A stretch of 62,782 bases of DNA from Mucilaginibacter xinganensis (GCA_026225055.1 JAMFSA010000070.1:1-62782); one strand, 5' to 3'. Counted from the first letter of the stretch, positions 43,843-51,360 are shown. Made by a program: numbers and translations. Notes: generated by a model not told the origin, from the sequence alone.

Positions 43843-44076
43843 ATGGAAACTCCTAAATGTCGCATATGCGGCAAAACCGAATGGGTTGGCGTTTACGATC
43901 CCGAGCATTTAGAGCGTGCAATTTGCGTCGAATGTTGTCCAAAAGCGACACATTGGGACGAAGAAAGCGGCCATCAATTTTATTATGAGTCCGGTGAAGG
44001 GCAGATGTGTCAATATTGCGGCATTAGGCGCAACGATACTGATTATGATTATTATGACGGAGATGAAAATGAATAA
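43843..44076 (+). CDS. Small multi-Cys zinc-binding protein
   Basis: A 77-residue acidic protein with three Cys pairs: CRICGK, CVECC and MCQYCGIRR. It looks like a small double zinc ribbon. It has an AGGAGG ribosome site and follows the previous stop without a gap. A role in binding nucleic acid or protein is inferred only from the metal sites. Confidence 0.65.
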   Translation: METPKCRICGKTEWVGVYDPEHLERAICVECCPKATHWDEESGHQFYYESGEGQMCQYCGIRRNDTDYDYYDGDENE

Positions 44077-44239
44077 GAAAATTATTACCAATTTTATATA
44101 TCCGCCAATTCCTATTCGCACTAATGATTGGTGTGCTTATTATGATGGCGAAGAGGAAAATGGAAATTATGGATATGGAGAAACTGAAGAAGCTGCTGTT
44201 AAGGATTTAATTGAGAATTATTCTGATGAAATCAAATAA
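44069..44239 (+). CDS. Small hypothetical protein
   Basis: A 56-residue acidic protein (MNKKIITNFIYPPIPIRTND...). The ATG at 44069 overlaps the preceding stop by eight bases and has CGGAG upstream. It ends with an acidic helix. Function is unknown. Confidence 0.6.
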   Translation: MNKKIITNFIYPPIPIRTNDWCAYYDGEEENGNYGYGETEEAAVKDLIENYSDEIK

Positions 44240-44462
44240 AATATTTAGTAATAAACAAAAAGCTCTTATAGAAAGACTTAAGGGAGGAAAGGTATTAATT
44301 GCTTACCGACTCTTTGGTGCTGAAGATAAGCCCATGAAATGTTATATTGAAAATCCTTATTCTGATGAAGACGCCAGAACTGTTGGTTCATTAATTGATC
44401 GCAAAATACTTAAATATGAAGGTGGTCAAATGTGGATTTTAAAAGATGAAGAAGATGATTAA
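44226..44462 (+). CDS. Small hypothetical protein
   Basis: A 78-residue protein (MKSNKIFSNKQKALIERLKGGKVLI...) with a winged-helix-like start and acidic end. It overlaps the upstream gene by 14 bases and the next gene by eight, forming a coupled string. Function is unknown. Confidence 0.55.
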   Translation: MKSNKIFSNKQKALIERLKGGKVLIAYRLFGAEDKPMKCYIENPYSDEDARTVGSLIDRKILKYEGGQMWILKDEEDD

Positions 44463-44574
44463 AGTTAGACAAAAATGGATATACAATAGACCTTATTATA
44501 TAATTTTAAATAGTTATACAAAAATAAATTACGCTTTAAGCGAGCAATCATTATATTGGTTTTTAAAAAAATGA
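44455..44574 (+). CDS. Very small aromatic protein (39 residues)
   Basis: A 39-residue basic, Tyr-rich peptide (MIKVRQKWIYNRPYYIILNS...). Its ATG overlaps the preceding stop (ATGATTAA). There is no clear ribosome site, so it would depend on coupling. Function is unknown. Confidence 0.45.
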   Translation: MIKVRQKWIYNRPYYIILNSYTKINYALSEQSLYWFLKK

Positions 44575-44589
44575 TTGGAGCATATTTAA

Positions 44590-45177
44590 ATGAACCTCGA
44601 TCCATGGTCAACCGCCTTAAAAGGCTCAGAGCACGCAGAACAGCAAGCTTTAATCCAATGGGCCAATATGGCTGCTAATTTTGGATTAAGAGCAGCAAAT
44701 TTTCCTGATAGTTATAATATAAAAGGAAGGGCAATAGATTTTTTAGACCCTCGTGCATCAAATGATGATCGTCAACCGCTTCTAAGTCGTCTCTTTGCCA
44801 TCCATAATCAAGGTCATGGCGATCAAGTTAGAGGTGCGCGAGCTAAGGCCGAAGGTCTAAAGACAGGTGTGCCTGATCTTTGCTTGCCTGTAACTCGATA
44901 TTTAGGTTTGGTTTGTTCTCATTTACAACGGCAACCTCCATATAATGTTCCTGAAACATCTCAAGCTTACTGCGGCCTATACATCGAACTAAAAACTAAA
45001 AATAAAATGAAAGCCGGTGTACGCAAGGCTGAAATTATTGATAAGCGTGCAGGTAAGGCCTCAACTCAACAAGAAGATTGGATTAACTTCTTGCAATCGC
45101 AAGGCTACTGCGCTATTGTGGCTTATGGCTGGGAAGAAGCCAGAGATATTATTTTAAATTATTTGGGATTAACTTGA
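44590..45177 (+). CDS. VRR-NUC domain nuclease
   Basis: A 195-residue PD-(D/E)XK-type nuclease of the VRR-NUC family: SEHAEQQALIQWA at the start, GVPDLCLPVTR (catalytic Asp), YIELKTKNK (E-x-K) and KASTQQEDWINFLQSQGYC near the end. Such proteins act as phage Holliday-junction or flap endonucleases. An about 50-residue insert (residues 55-90) separates the first two motifs. A GGAG site precedes the start. Confidence 0.88.
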   Translation: MNLDPWSTALKGSEHAEQQALIQWANMAANFGLRAANFPDSYNIKGRAIDFLDPRASNDDRQPLLSRLFAIHNQGHGDQVRGARAKAEGLKTGVPDLCLPVTRYLGLVCSHLQRQPPYNVPETSQAYCGLYIELKTKNKMKAGVRKAEIIDKRAGKASTQQEDWINFLQSQGYCAIVAYGWEEARDIILNYLGLT

Positions 45178-45339
45178 ATGACGCATCAATTAGAAGCAGC
45201 AATTAAATCCATCACATGCAAATTCTGCAATGGCGAAGGAACTTTATTTTCGAGAATTATTTATACTAAACAAGAAGAACCAAAAGTTGTAAATACTTTT
45301 CGAGAATGCCCTAAGTGCAATGGGAGCGGTATGGAATGA
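45178..45339 (+). CDS. DnaJ-type zinc-finger small protein
   Basis: A 53-residue protein with two DnaJ-like motifs, CKFCNGEGT and CPKCNGSGM, that together bind one zinc. It starts directly at the nuclease stop and overlaps the next gene. Such small zinc-finger proteins are common in phages; its partner is unknown. Confidence 0.7.
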   Translation: MTHQLEAAIKSITCKFCNGEGTLFSRIIYTKQEEPKVVNTFRECPKCNGSGME

Positions 45340-45485
45340 ATGAGTCCCCTAGGACCGAATATCGCGAAGGCTTTGAAGGTTGGATGCCCACAGAAAACCG
45401 CTCTCTATCAGAACGTCTGATTTCAAAATGGTGGGTCATTCCGGTTATTGTTATTGTGGGCATGTTGACTATTAAGCTGATTTAA
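45336..45485 (+). CDS. Small single-pass membrane protein
   Basis: A 49-residue protein with an acidic N-terminus (MNESPRTEYREGFEGW) and one C-terminal membrane helix (WWVIPVIVIVGMLTIKLI). It overlaps the upstream gene by four bases. Function is unknown. Confidence 0.6.
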   Translation: MNESPRTEYREGFEGWMPTENRSLSERLISKWWVIPVIVIVGMLTIKLI

Positions 45486-45509
45486 ATTTTATCAAATAGG
45501 AGAATAAAA

Positions 45510-46415
45510 ATGTCTGAATTTAATTTTAATATCGATCAAATTAAGAAGGTTATCGCTACAGTTGACGCCGGTCTTGTAAAAGGTCTTGGCAGCCCTGTTC
45601 CAGGTCAAATGTGTGTAGAAGCGGCTGTTTGTTACGGTCTTGGTTTGCCGCATTCGGATGAACCGGATTGTGTTGCATCCTCTATCAGGAGAGTAAAAAT
45701 TCGCCTTAATGATAGCAATTGGTCTTCTGATCAAATGCGCTCTAAAGGTTTACGTCGACTTGCTATTTTGCAAATTGGTACAAAAAATTTTCTAAACGAA
45801 AAAGAGTTTATAGAAAAACTTATTTTTAGAACTGCGCGGGAATTTATTGCACCGTTGTTTGATAAGAAGTGGCCAAAACATGGTAAGGCTATTAAAAAGG
45901 CTGAAACTTATCAAGAATTAAAAATGGCATGTCGCGAAGCATATGATGCTGCTGCAAATGCTGCATATGCTGCAAATGCTGCATATGCTGCAAATGCTGC
46001 ATATGCTGCTGCAAATGCTGCATATGCTGCAAATGCTGCATATGCTGCAAATGCTGCATATGCTGCATATGATGCTGCTGCAAATGATGCTGCATATGAT
46101 GCTGCTGCAAATGCTGCAAATGCTGCATATGATGCTGCTGCAAATGCTGCAAATGCTGCATATGCTGCATATGATGATGCTGCAAATGCTGCAAATGCTG
46201 CTGCTGCATATGATGCTGCTGCAAATGCTGCTGCTGCATATGATGCTGCTGCTGCAAATGCAGCATATGCTGCAAATGCAGCATATGCTGCATATGATGC
46301 TGCTGTTGCTGATGTAAAAGATAAAGAACTAATGCGATTTGCAAAGCTTGTTGAAGATATTCTTATTGAAATGAATGTTCCTGCTATTAAATTTTTAGAC
46401 TTGCTTGATGAATAA
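45510..46415 (+). CDS. Protein with long Ala/Asn/Tyr (NAAYAA) repeat region
   Basis: A 301-residue protein in three parts. Residues 1-130 are a globular domain (VDAGLVKGLGSPVPGQMCVEAAVCYGL...LPHSDEPDCV...) that I associate with a phage and bacterial family of unknown role. Residues about 143-275 are an Ala-rich repeat of NAAYAA and YDAAANAA units with almost only Ala, Asn, Tyr and Asp. The last 25 residues form a normal helix. An AGGAG site precedes the ATG. The repeat should form a long Ala helix with Tyr/Asn stripes. Confidence 0.75.
   Translation: MSEFNFNIDQIKKVIATVDAGLVKGLGSPVPGQMCVEAAVCYGLGLPHSDEPDCVASSIRRVKIRLNDSNWSSDQMRSKGLRRLAILQIGTKNFLNEKEFIEKLIFRTAREFIAPLFDKKWPKHGKAIKKAETYQELKMACREAYDAAANAAYAANAAYAANAAYAAANAAYAANAAYAANAAYAAYDAAANDAAYDAAANAANAAYDAAANAANAAYAAYDDAANAANAAAAYDAAANAAAAYDAAAANAAYAANAAYAAYDAAVADVKDKELMRFAKLVEDILIEMNVPAIKFLDLLDE
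45943..46302 (+). repeat. Tandem GCTGCAAATGCTGCATAT-type array
   Basis: About 360 bases of near-perfect tandem repeats with an 18-base core unit built from GCTGCAAAT and GCTGCATAT in varying order. The array is a multiple of three and stays open in several frames on both strands. Those other frames are side effects of the repeat. The repeat order suggests slippage or unequal recombination. Confidence 0.93.
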
Positions 46416-46497
46416 TTATAAGCGGCAAATTATTCACACCTAAAAATGACATTCGCCATTGATTTTGCGAAGAACCAATCGATTAACAGAGAGTAAA

Positions 46498-46758
46498 ATG
46501 ACAGAAGAACAAGAATTTGCGTATAAGGCTTATCAACCAAAGGTAGAGTTTGTAGTTAAGGAAGAACTTTCATCGCTTACTCTTGATGAAATGCAAGAAT
46601 ATCTGACTGATCTAAAGTCAGCAATTGTAGTTATTGAAATTGATCTTGAATTTAAAGATGAAACTGAAACTTGGAATAGACAAAAGGCTGTAAATGCTTT
46701 GAAATCTTATAAGTTGGCTGAAATTGCAGCTAGGCGTGAAATTGAAAGGATTAAATAA
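46498..46758 (+). CDS. Small acidic helical protein
   Basis: An 86-residue Glu/Lys-rich helical protein (MTEEQEFAYKAYQPKVEF...). The ATG at 46498 follows AGAGAG; an upstream start at 46459 has no ribosome site. It lies one base before the MazG-like gene. No family is recognised. Confidence 0.6.
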   Translation: MTEEQEFAYKAYQPKVEFVVKEELSSLTLDEMQEYLTDLKSAIVVIEIDLEFKDETETWNRQKAVNALKSYKLAEIAARREIERIK

Positions 46759-46759
46759 G

Positions 46760-47440
46760 ATGACTGAAGAAGAGTTAGAAAAGTTAATTGAAAAATATGT
46801 CGATGAATATGCTAAAGTTTTTGGAATTAAAGATGAAATAGAAATGCCCACAGAGCCCAAATTCGACTATTTAAAGGAAAGCGAGCGAACTGCTAGCAGC
46901 AGTTTTTATGGTAACTTAATTAACTATAGATATTTTTATGAAAAGCTTATAAAGTTTGCCGAGGCTGCTGCTGATTTAGATCGTTATAAGAAGTTGATAT
47001 TTTATGGAGAGGACAAAACTAAAAATAGATTAAATGATTTTGTTACTGTTTTTGATAAAGATGGCGATGATCTTATTATTAAATTAGCTTGTGCCAACAA
47101 TGAAAAAAGTATTGAAAAATCTAAGCATATTCTACACGCTTTGCTGGGCGTCATGACAGAAGCTGGCGAATTAGCTGAAGCATTGGAAATAGCCTTTCGC
47201 ACTGGCTTCGATCACGTCAATCTCCTAGAGGAATCGGGCGATATCAAGTGGTATCTGGCCATGCTGGCCCGCGCCCTGGGCAATGAATGGGATGCCGATG
47301 AAAAGCGCAACATCGAGAAATTGCGCAAAAGGTTCCCTGAAAAATTTACTGAAACCCATGCGAATGAGCGTGATCTTGTGGGCGAGCGGGAGATTTTAGA
47401 AGCGGGTCATTTGGCTGCAATGGATAGTCGCGATAATTAA
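46760..47440 (+). CDS. MazG-like nucleotide pyrophosphohydrolase
   Basis: A 226-residue protein. The second half matches the all-alpha NTP pyrophosphohydrolase fold: MTEAGELAEALEIAF (first E-x-x-E pair), LLEESGDIKWYLAMLARAL (metal-binding EExxD) and NIEKLRKRFPEKFTETHAN. MazG-type enzymes hydrolyse non-canonical NTPs or lower (p)ppGpp-type signals; phage forms may adjust host metabolism. The first 100 residues are extra and helical. AAAGGA precedes the start. A GC-rich patch covers about 47190-47340. Confidence 0.87.
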   Translation: MTEEELEKLIEKYVDEYAKVFGIKDEIEMPTEPKFDYLKESERTASSSFYGNLINYRYFYEKLIKFAEAAADLDRYKKLIFYGEDKTKNRLNDFVTVFDKDGDDLIIKLACANNEKSIEKSKHILHALLGVMTEAGELAEALEIAFRTGFDHVNLLEESGDIKWYLAMLARALGNEWDADEKRNIEKLRKRFPEKFTETHANERDLVGEREILEAGHLAAMDSRDN

Positions 47441-47541
47441 AATTTTAATTGCAACCGCTCTTGCAGTTCATTATTTCATAGGTTATCTACTAATCATTGG
47501 TTGCCGCTAGGCGATTTTAAACGCTCTGAAATTAAAGGAAA

Positions 47542-48036
47542 ATGATTATGGCCAAGGCCGCTCAAACTGAACAGTTCGACGAAACTCTTGACGAAACCCA
47601 AGAAGTCCAAGAAGCGGCTGCCGCTGGTACGGATGCGTATGAAATTGATGACGATGTGGTTTTAACGCCGCGTCAACGTCATCTCCTGCGTCCGGCTAAG
47701 TATCCCTTCGATAAGCTGGAAGTGAATCAAAGCTTCCACGTTGTGGCTACGACCGAACAACCCGAGCCCGCTAAGACCCTGGCCGGTGCCGTAACGAATG
47801 CCAACAATAAGTTTAGTCGTCCTGATCCGACTGGCGCGTTTGAAACTAAGGTGATGGCTCAATACGCGAAGGATGAGCACGGCAAGCGCATCAAGAATGA
47901 AGACGGCTCTTACCAGAAGATTGGTGAGCAAGCTGTCCAACGTCCGAAGATTGTTTATGATCGTCACTTCACCATTCGCTCGGTTGGTGCGGACGACAAG
48001 AAAGGCCCAGGCGCGCGGGTCTTCCGGGACGCGTAA
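47542..48036 (+). CDS. Paralogue of the 50854 protein (unknown function)
   Basis: A 164-residue protein (start ATG 47542, or 47548) with an acidic N-terminus and two stretches shared with the protein at 50854: PFDKLEVNQSFHV near residue 55 and HFTIRSVGADDKKGPGARVFR at the end. The spacing between the two stretches differs by an insert here. The gene is moderately GC-rich and has strong AAAGGAAA. The shared ends imply one family duplicated in this genome; its role is unknown. Confidence 0.7.
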   Translation: MIMAKAAQTEQFDETLDETQEVQEAAAAGTDAYEIDDDVVLTPRQRHLLRPAKYPFDKLEVNQSFHVVATTEQPEPAKTLAGAVTNANNKFSRPDPTGAFETKVMAQYAKDEHGKRIKNEDGSYQKIGEQAVQRPKIVYDRHFTIRSVGADDKKGPGARVFRDA

Positions 48037-48139
48037 TAGCTTTGGTGCGAGCGGATAACATCCCACCGCCATAACGCCTTGCAGGGTAAAAATGCAAGGG
48101 GCCAGAACTTTTAATGACTGCAAATTAGAAATCGATTAG

Positions 48140-48168
48140 GCCCGCTAGGTTCGCTTAGCGGGCTTTTT
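48140..48168 (+). terminator. Rho-independent terminator
   Basis: Eight-base stem GCCCGCTA/TAGCGGGC with loop GGTTCGCT, followed by TTTTT. It ends the transcript that includes the MazG-like gene and the paralogue at 47542. The 100 bases before it hold no gene. Confidence 0.92.
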
Positions 48169-48227
48169 CGTACTTGACTTCTCCCTAAAATTATGCTCAA
48201 CTTAGCTAAATCAAATAGGAGACGAAA

Positions 48228-48419
48228 ATGACAAACATTTATAGAGTAGCTAAAGATTTAAATGACCATATCGATAAAATGCAAGATGTAATTAGAGCTT
48301 ATTTGCCACCCGATGGCATTAGCGCAGAACAAGCTCTAAGCGATTTGATTTATCTTCTTGACGGACCTGAACAACGCGCTATTCAATATTCTTATAAGAT
48401 TGCGATGGAGAATGATTGA
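48228..48419 (+). CDS. Small hypothetical protein
   Basis: A 63-residue helical protein (MTNIYRVAKDLNDHIDKMQDV...). AGGAGACG precedes the ATG. Its stop overlaps the next ATG (TGATG). The family is not recognised. Confidence 0.6.
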   Translation: MTNIYRVAKDLNDHIDKMQDVIRAYLPPDGISAEQALSDLIYLLDGPEQRAIQYSYKIAMEND

Positions 48420-48598
48420 TGAATGAACATAATTACCAACCAAAAGTTCTTGCAAATAATATTCGCACGGCTATTTTAGAAAAATTTCAAAATGATCATG
48501 TGTCCTTACCGGCTTCTTGTGGAGACGGACAAGCTTTTGTATTGACAACATCTGACGGAACAAAATATTTTATTAACATTCAATTTTTTAAGGAATAA
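48419..48598 (+). CDS. Small hypothetical protein
   Basis: A 59-residue protein (MNEHNYQPKVLANNIRTAIL...) with one Cys and an alternating strand pattern at the end (AFVLTTSDGTKYFINIQFF). It is coupled to the upstream stop. Function is unknown. Confidence 0.6.
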   Translation: MNEHNYQPKVLANNIRTAILEKFQNDHVSLPASCGDGQAFVLTTSDGTKYFINIQFFKE

Positions 48599-48600
48599 CA

Positions 48601-48912
48601 ATGATAACCATTACCGCTAAATTTTCTCTCGAACTTGAGTTTGAGATCGAGGGAACCTATCAGCCCGGCGAACCGGCTAAAATGCCCAATTTCTCAGATG
48701 ATGTTGGCTGTCCCGAAGAGCCTGAATTTATCGAGGTTGAAAAGGTTGTTCGTGTGGGTATCCCCACAAGTAAGGATAATAAGTGGGTGACGACTTGGCT
48801 AAAGTGCAATGCGTATTTTATGCAAGCCCTTAATGAATTGATTGACGATAATGACACTCTTCGCGAATATGCCGAAGACGCTATTCGACAAGAGGCTTTG
48901 AGTTATGACTGA
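48601..48912 (+). CDS. Hypothetical acidic protein
   Basis: A 103-residue acidic protein (MITITAKFSLELEFEIEGTY...) with beta-strand pairs in the first half and helix in the second. It has two Cys. No family is recognised. The next small gene overlaps its end by eight bases. Confidence 0.6.
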   Translation: MITITAKFSLELEFEIEGTYQPGEPAKMPNFSDDVGCPEEPEFIEVEKVVRVGIPTSKDNKWVTTWLKCNAYFMQALNELIDDNDTLREYAEDAIRQEALSYD

Positions 48913-49015
48913 TTATATAGCCATGGGACAAAGAATTGTTATCGTCATCTTTCTAAGATCAATTTTAGGCAAACTTATTTCTATTTATAATTTATTGGAG
49001 ATACATCTAAAATGA
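48905..49015 (+). CDS. Very small membrane peptide
   Basis: A 36-residue peptide with one hydrophobic helix (RIVIVIFLRSILGKLISIY). Both ends overlap neighbouring genes, so it would be made by coupled translation. Function is unknown. Confidence 0.4.
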   Translation: MTDYIAMGQRIVIVIFLRSILGKLISIYNLLEIHLK

Positions 49016-49086
49016 TTACAATCAGCTTAGGACTATTCATCACCATTTATGCAATGCTTGAAGTTCTTAGGAGTATGGACAAATGA
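49012..49086 (+). CDS. Very small membrane peptide
   Basis: A 24-residue peptide, mostly one hydrophobic helix (ISLGLFITIYAMLEVL). TTGGAG lies upstream and both ends overlap the neighbours (ATGA). Function is unknown. Confidence 0.4.
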   Translation: MITISLGLFITIYAMLEVLRSMDK

Positions 49087-49259
49087 ATCAATTTAAGATT
49101 GGTGACATTGTAAAATTTAAGTCTAACGGTCCTCATATGGCTGTTATTAGAGATAAGTCTGAATATGAAAGCGTTAAATGTGGATGGTTTGATTGCGGAA
49201 TATATCATGAGCAATGGTTTAAGATTGCTACTTTAGATAAAGTAGAGTTTAGTAAATAA
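49083..49259 (+). CDS. DUF2158/YodC-like small protein
   Basis: A 58-residue protein with the YodC pattern: FKIGDIVKFKSNGPHMAVI at the start and VKCGWFDCG in the middle. Such proteins are widespread in bacteria and phages, with unknown function. The start overlaps the upstream stop. Confidence 0.7.
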   Translation: MNQFKIGDIVKFKSNGPHMAVIRDKSEYESVKCGWFDCGIYHEQWFKIATLDKVEFSK

Positions 49260-49274
49260 CTAAATTAATTGACA

Positions 49275-49565
49275 ATGTTAACGCGTGAAGAAATTGAAAA
49301 GCTTTCTGATGAAGATTTTAAAAGTCTTCATGGAATTATAAATTCTATTTTTATTAAAAGATATTGGAAAACTCAATTTCAACCTAGGGAAACTTCAACT
49401 GCTTATATGTTATCGAAAATGGTAATTGGAGAAATTAAAACTTTAAAAATTAATTATATTTACGATGATGATCGTAAGAGAGCAAGAGCTTATTGCGGCG
49501 TTTATGATGCAAAATGGTCTGCACAAAAAACTAATCAAGGTATTCGCATAACTCGTATTAAATAG
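49275..49565 (+). CDS. Hypothetical protein
   Basis: A 96-residue basic protein (MLTREEIEKLSDEDFKSLHG...). The start at 49275 is the first ATG; a TTG six bases earlier is possible. There is no strong ribosome site. No family is recognised. Confidence 0.55.
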   Translation: MLTREEIEKLSDEDFKSLHGIINSIFIKRYWKTQFQPRETSTAYMLSKMVIGEIKTLKINYIYDDDRKRARAYCGVYDAKWSAQKTNQGIRITRIK

Positions 49566-49573
49566 GAGATTAA

Positions 49574-49717
49574 ATGTTTAATTTATGGATCAAACCTGAC
49601 GAGGAAAATTGGCATTGTGTTATTGCAAATGCAACGTATGATGCTTGTAAGCAATACGCTCATGCTAATTTTATAGGACAGTATTTCAAAATTTTAGGAG
49701 TGGGAGTTGCACCGTGA
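49574..49717 (+). CDS. Small hypothetical protein (47 residues)
   Basis: A 47-residue protein (MFNLWIKPDEENWHCVIANAT...) with AGGAGATT before its ATG. It overlaps the next gene's GTG by four bases. It is the last AT-rich gene before a GC-rich insert. Confidence 0.55.
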   Translation: MFNLWIKPDEENWHCVIANATYDACKQYAHANFIGQYFKILGVGVAP

Positions 49718-50028
49718 ATAAGAATGATGTTGGGTCCCCATCTCTGGAGGCGAGCATGAAGGCTGAACATCCGAAGTACGTGGCCGACGCGTTGAGCGGC
49801 CTGACAGCCACCCAGAAGCGGTTCGTCATCGACGGTTGCATCCACGGCGACGTCACGATGTCCACCGTCCGCGCCCTTCGCGACAAGGCCCTGTTCTACC
49901 TTCACCCCACGAGCCCGAACGGGCGGTGCGGAGAGATGCGCCTCACGCCGCTGGGCGTCACGGTTCAAGGCATCCTCAAGACCTGCAGACGGTCTCCTGT
50001 CCGCTCCGAAAATCCGAGGTCCACATGA
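49714..50028 (+). CDS. Chimeric-looking protein: AT-rich start, GC-rich body
   Basis: A 104-residue protein starting at GTG. The first ten codons are AT-rich like the flanks; the rest is GC-rich. The middle (LSGLTATQKRFVIDGCIHGDVTM...LRDKALFYL) has a helix-turn-helix feel but is not recognised. The change of composition inside the gene suggests a recombination join near 49730. Confidence 0.5.
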   Translation: MNKNDVGSPSLEASMKAEHPKYVADALSGLTATQKRFVIDGCIHGDVTMSTVRALRDKALFYLHPTSPNGRCGEMRLTPLGVTVQGILKTCRRSPVRSENPRST

Positions 50029-50243
50029 GACAGACGCTCTACTCGTACGACGAAAAGGCGCGCCGGATCGTGCCTGTCGCCATCCGCATGACCGACATCA
50101 CGGGGCGCGTCTGCGTCGAGTACCAGACCGGCCGGCGCGATTGGATCAGCCGGCTGGGGGTCTACGCCGATCCCGAGGGCAAGATCATCGCGCCGCTGCG
50201 CGCCGCCGTCGAAGCGCTCGGCGTGGCCGAGGCCGCAGCATGA
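50025..50243 (+). CDS. Small GC-rich hypothetical protein
   Basis: A 72-residue basic protein (MRQTLYSYDEKARRIVPVA...) with alternating strands and an Ala-rich helical end. CGAGG lies before the ATG, which overlaps the upstream stop (ATGA). It is part of a GC-rich insert whose codon use differs from the phage average. Confidence 0.55.
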   Translation: MRQTLYSYDEKARRIVPVAIRMTDITGRVCVEYQTGRRDWISRLGVYADPEGKIIAPLRAAVEALGVAEAAA

Positions 50244-50285
50244 GTTCGACCGCCATCTCCAACTCCAATCCCAAGGATTAGCCTC

Positions 50286-50612
50286 ATGGGACGCCCCTTC
50301 GACCATGTCTATTACGACGACACGAATGGCAGCAGAGCCGGCTCGATGACGTGTCGGTCATGCGGCAAGCCAATCGCGGACGGCCCCTGGCGTCGCTGTA
50401 CGCAGAGCAAGGGCGGGGAGCACGGCTACGTCACCCACCATCGGGCATGCAGCCCAGATGACGCTGGTTGGACGCGGCACGATCAGAGGCGCCGCGATGG
50501 TGCAGTTCAGGCGGATCGGCTGCGGGCCGCTGCAATGGCCTTTCGCGACAAGTGGGGGGTCTCCGATCTGGATGACCTGATCGAAGAACTCACCCCAGCA
50601 GACGCCGCCTGA
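50286..50612 (+). CDS. GC-rich zinc-binding-like protein
   Basis: A 108-residue protein with CRSCGKPI, a Cys in WRRCTQSK and HHRACSP, a likely zinc site. The second half is a basic helix. It lies in the GC-rich insert (49720-50746). Function is unknown. Confidence 0.55.
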   Translation: MGRPFDHVYYDDTNGSRAGSMTCRSCGKPIADGPWRRCTQSKGGEHGYVTHHRACSPDDAGWTRHDQRRRDGAVQADRLRAAAMAFRDKWGVSDLDDLIEELTPADAA

Positions 50613-50653
50613 GTTCGTCTCCTGTCCGCTGTCAGATCACCCGAGGAAATTCG

Positions 50654-50746
50654 ATGGAAATCGCTGACGTCAAAGAGCCTGCAGAGATGACCGAGGACGA
50701 GCTCCGGGCCGCGATGGTGAGTTCGACAGCGTTGGGCGCCTTCTAA
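50654..50746 (+). pseudogene. Truncated GC-rich gene at the end of the insert
   Basis: An open frame of 30 codons (MEIADVKEPAEMTEDELRAA...) with GAGGAAATT before its ATG, ending exactly where the DNA changes from GC-rich to AT-rich. It looks like the 5' end of a longer gene cut by the recombination that brought in the insert. Confidence 0.45.
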
Positions 50747-50759
50747 CTTTTAATCCAAC

Positions 50760-50842
50760 TTAGAGATTGCATCTCAAACTAATATCCCATATGATCCTCT
50801 AAGTTAGCCGATTTGGCTAATCAGATTGCCCACAAAGGGCAT
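50760..50842 (+). promoter_or_regulatory. Leader with three nested hairpins
   Basis: AACTTAGAG pairs with CTCTAAGTT (nine bases, about 50757-50806). TTAGCC/GGCTAA and TGCCC/GGGCA hairpins follow just before the AGGAGAT ribosome site of the next gene. The last one could hide or expose that site. No riboswitch class is recognised. Confidence 0.45.
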
Positions 50843-50853
50843 AGGAGATAATG

Positions 50854-51321
50854 ATGACGATTGAAATTGATAATGATGTTTTGCTGACGAATAAGCGGCG
50901 TCAAGCTAAGTGGCAGAGCTTCCCCTTCGAACAACTCGAAGTTGGTCAAAGCTTTCATATTAAGCTTGATGAGTTTGAAGAAAACAAAACCATTCAGGAA
51001 GCTTCTAAGGAACTTTCTGTTATGGCCATTCATGCTGCTAAGCGTCTGGCTCCACGCAAGTTTTCACTGCGTACTGTTGGCGAAGATGACAAGCGCGGCA
51101 TTGGCATTCGCGTCTGGCGGCAAGCTGACCGCATCCCCAGCCTGGATAGCCTGTTTGAGGGTGAGGAGGCCCAGGAGAGCCCTGAGCCGGTCACTGAAGC
51201 CGTCCAGGCCCCTAAGCTCAAAAAGCCCAAGCCCAGGGCGCAACAGGCTCCTGTGGGCTCTCCTACTCAGCGCCGTCGTCATGCTCGCCAAGCGGTGCAA
51301 CAGAGCCAAGCGACACATTGA
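50854..51321 (+). CDS. Paralogue of the 47542 protein
   Basis: A 155-residue protein that shares PFEQLEVGQSFHI (near residue 27) and FSLRTVGEDDKRGIGIRVWRQ (near 77) with the gene at 47542. The last 60 residues are a basic Pro/Gln/Arg tail encoded by GC-rich DNA and unlike the paralogue. AGGAGAT is the ribosome site; ATG 50851 is an alternative start. The function is unknown. Confidence 0.65.
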   Translation: MTIEIDNDVLLTNKRRQAKWQSFPFEQLEVGQSFHIKLDEFEENKTIQEASKELSVMAIHAAKRLAPRKFSLRTVGEDDKRGIGIRVWRQADRIPSLDSLFEGEEAQESPEPVTEAVQAPKLKKPKPRAQQAPVGSPTQRRRHARQAVQQSQATH

Positions 51322-51328
51322 TAGGAAA

Positions 51329-51355
51329 TGGCCAGGGTCAATCAAGCCCTGGCCA
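51329..51355. terminator. Hairpin between converging genes
   Basis: Perfect nine-base stem TGGCCAGGG/CCCTGGCCA with loop TCAATCAAG. It lies between a plus-strand gene end and a minus-strand gene end, so it may stop both transcripts. The U-runs are weak, so efficiency is uncertain. Confidence 0.65.
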
Positions 51356-51360
51356 ATTTA

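Noticed and set aside
45892..46344. Long open frames in all directions (Met/Leu/Gln- and His/Gln-rich) in the tandem repeat
   Set aside because: They arise from the triplet-multiple repeat of the Ala/Asn/Tyr gene. They have no ribosome sites and unnatural compositions.
47400..47520. Hydrophobic frame (about 28 residues, IVAIIKILIATALAVHYFIG) after the MazG-like gene
   Set aside because: No usable start codon or ribosome site in frame; it overlaps the end of the MazG-like gene.
48174..48203. Promoter after the terminator at 48140 (TTGACT box)
   Set aside because: The -35-like TTGACT has no -10 box at 16-18 bases; TATGCT lies only 12 bases away.
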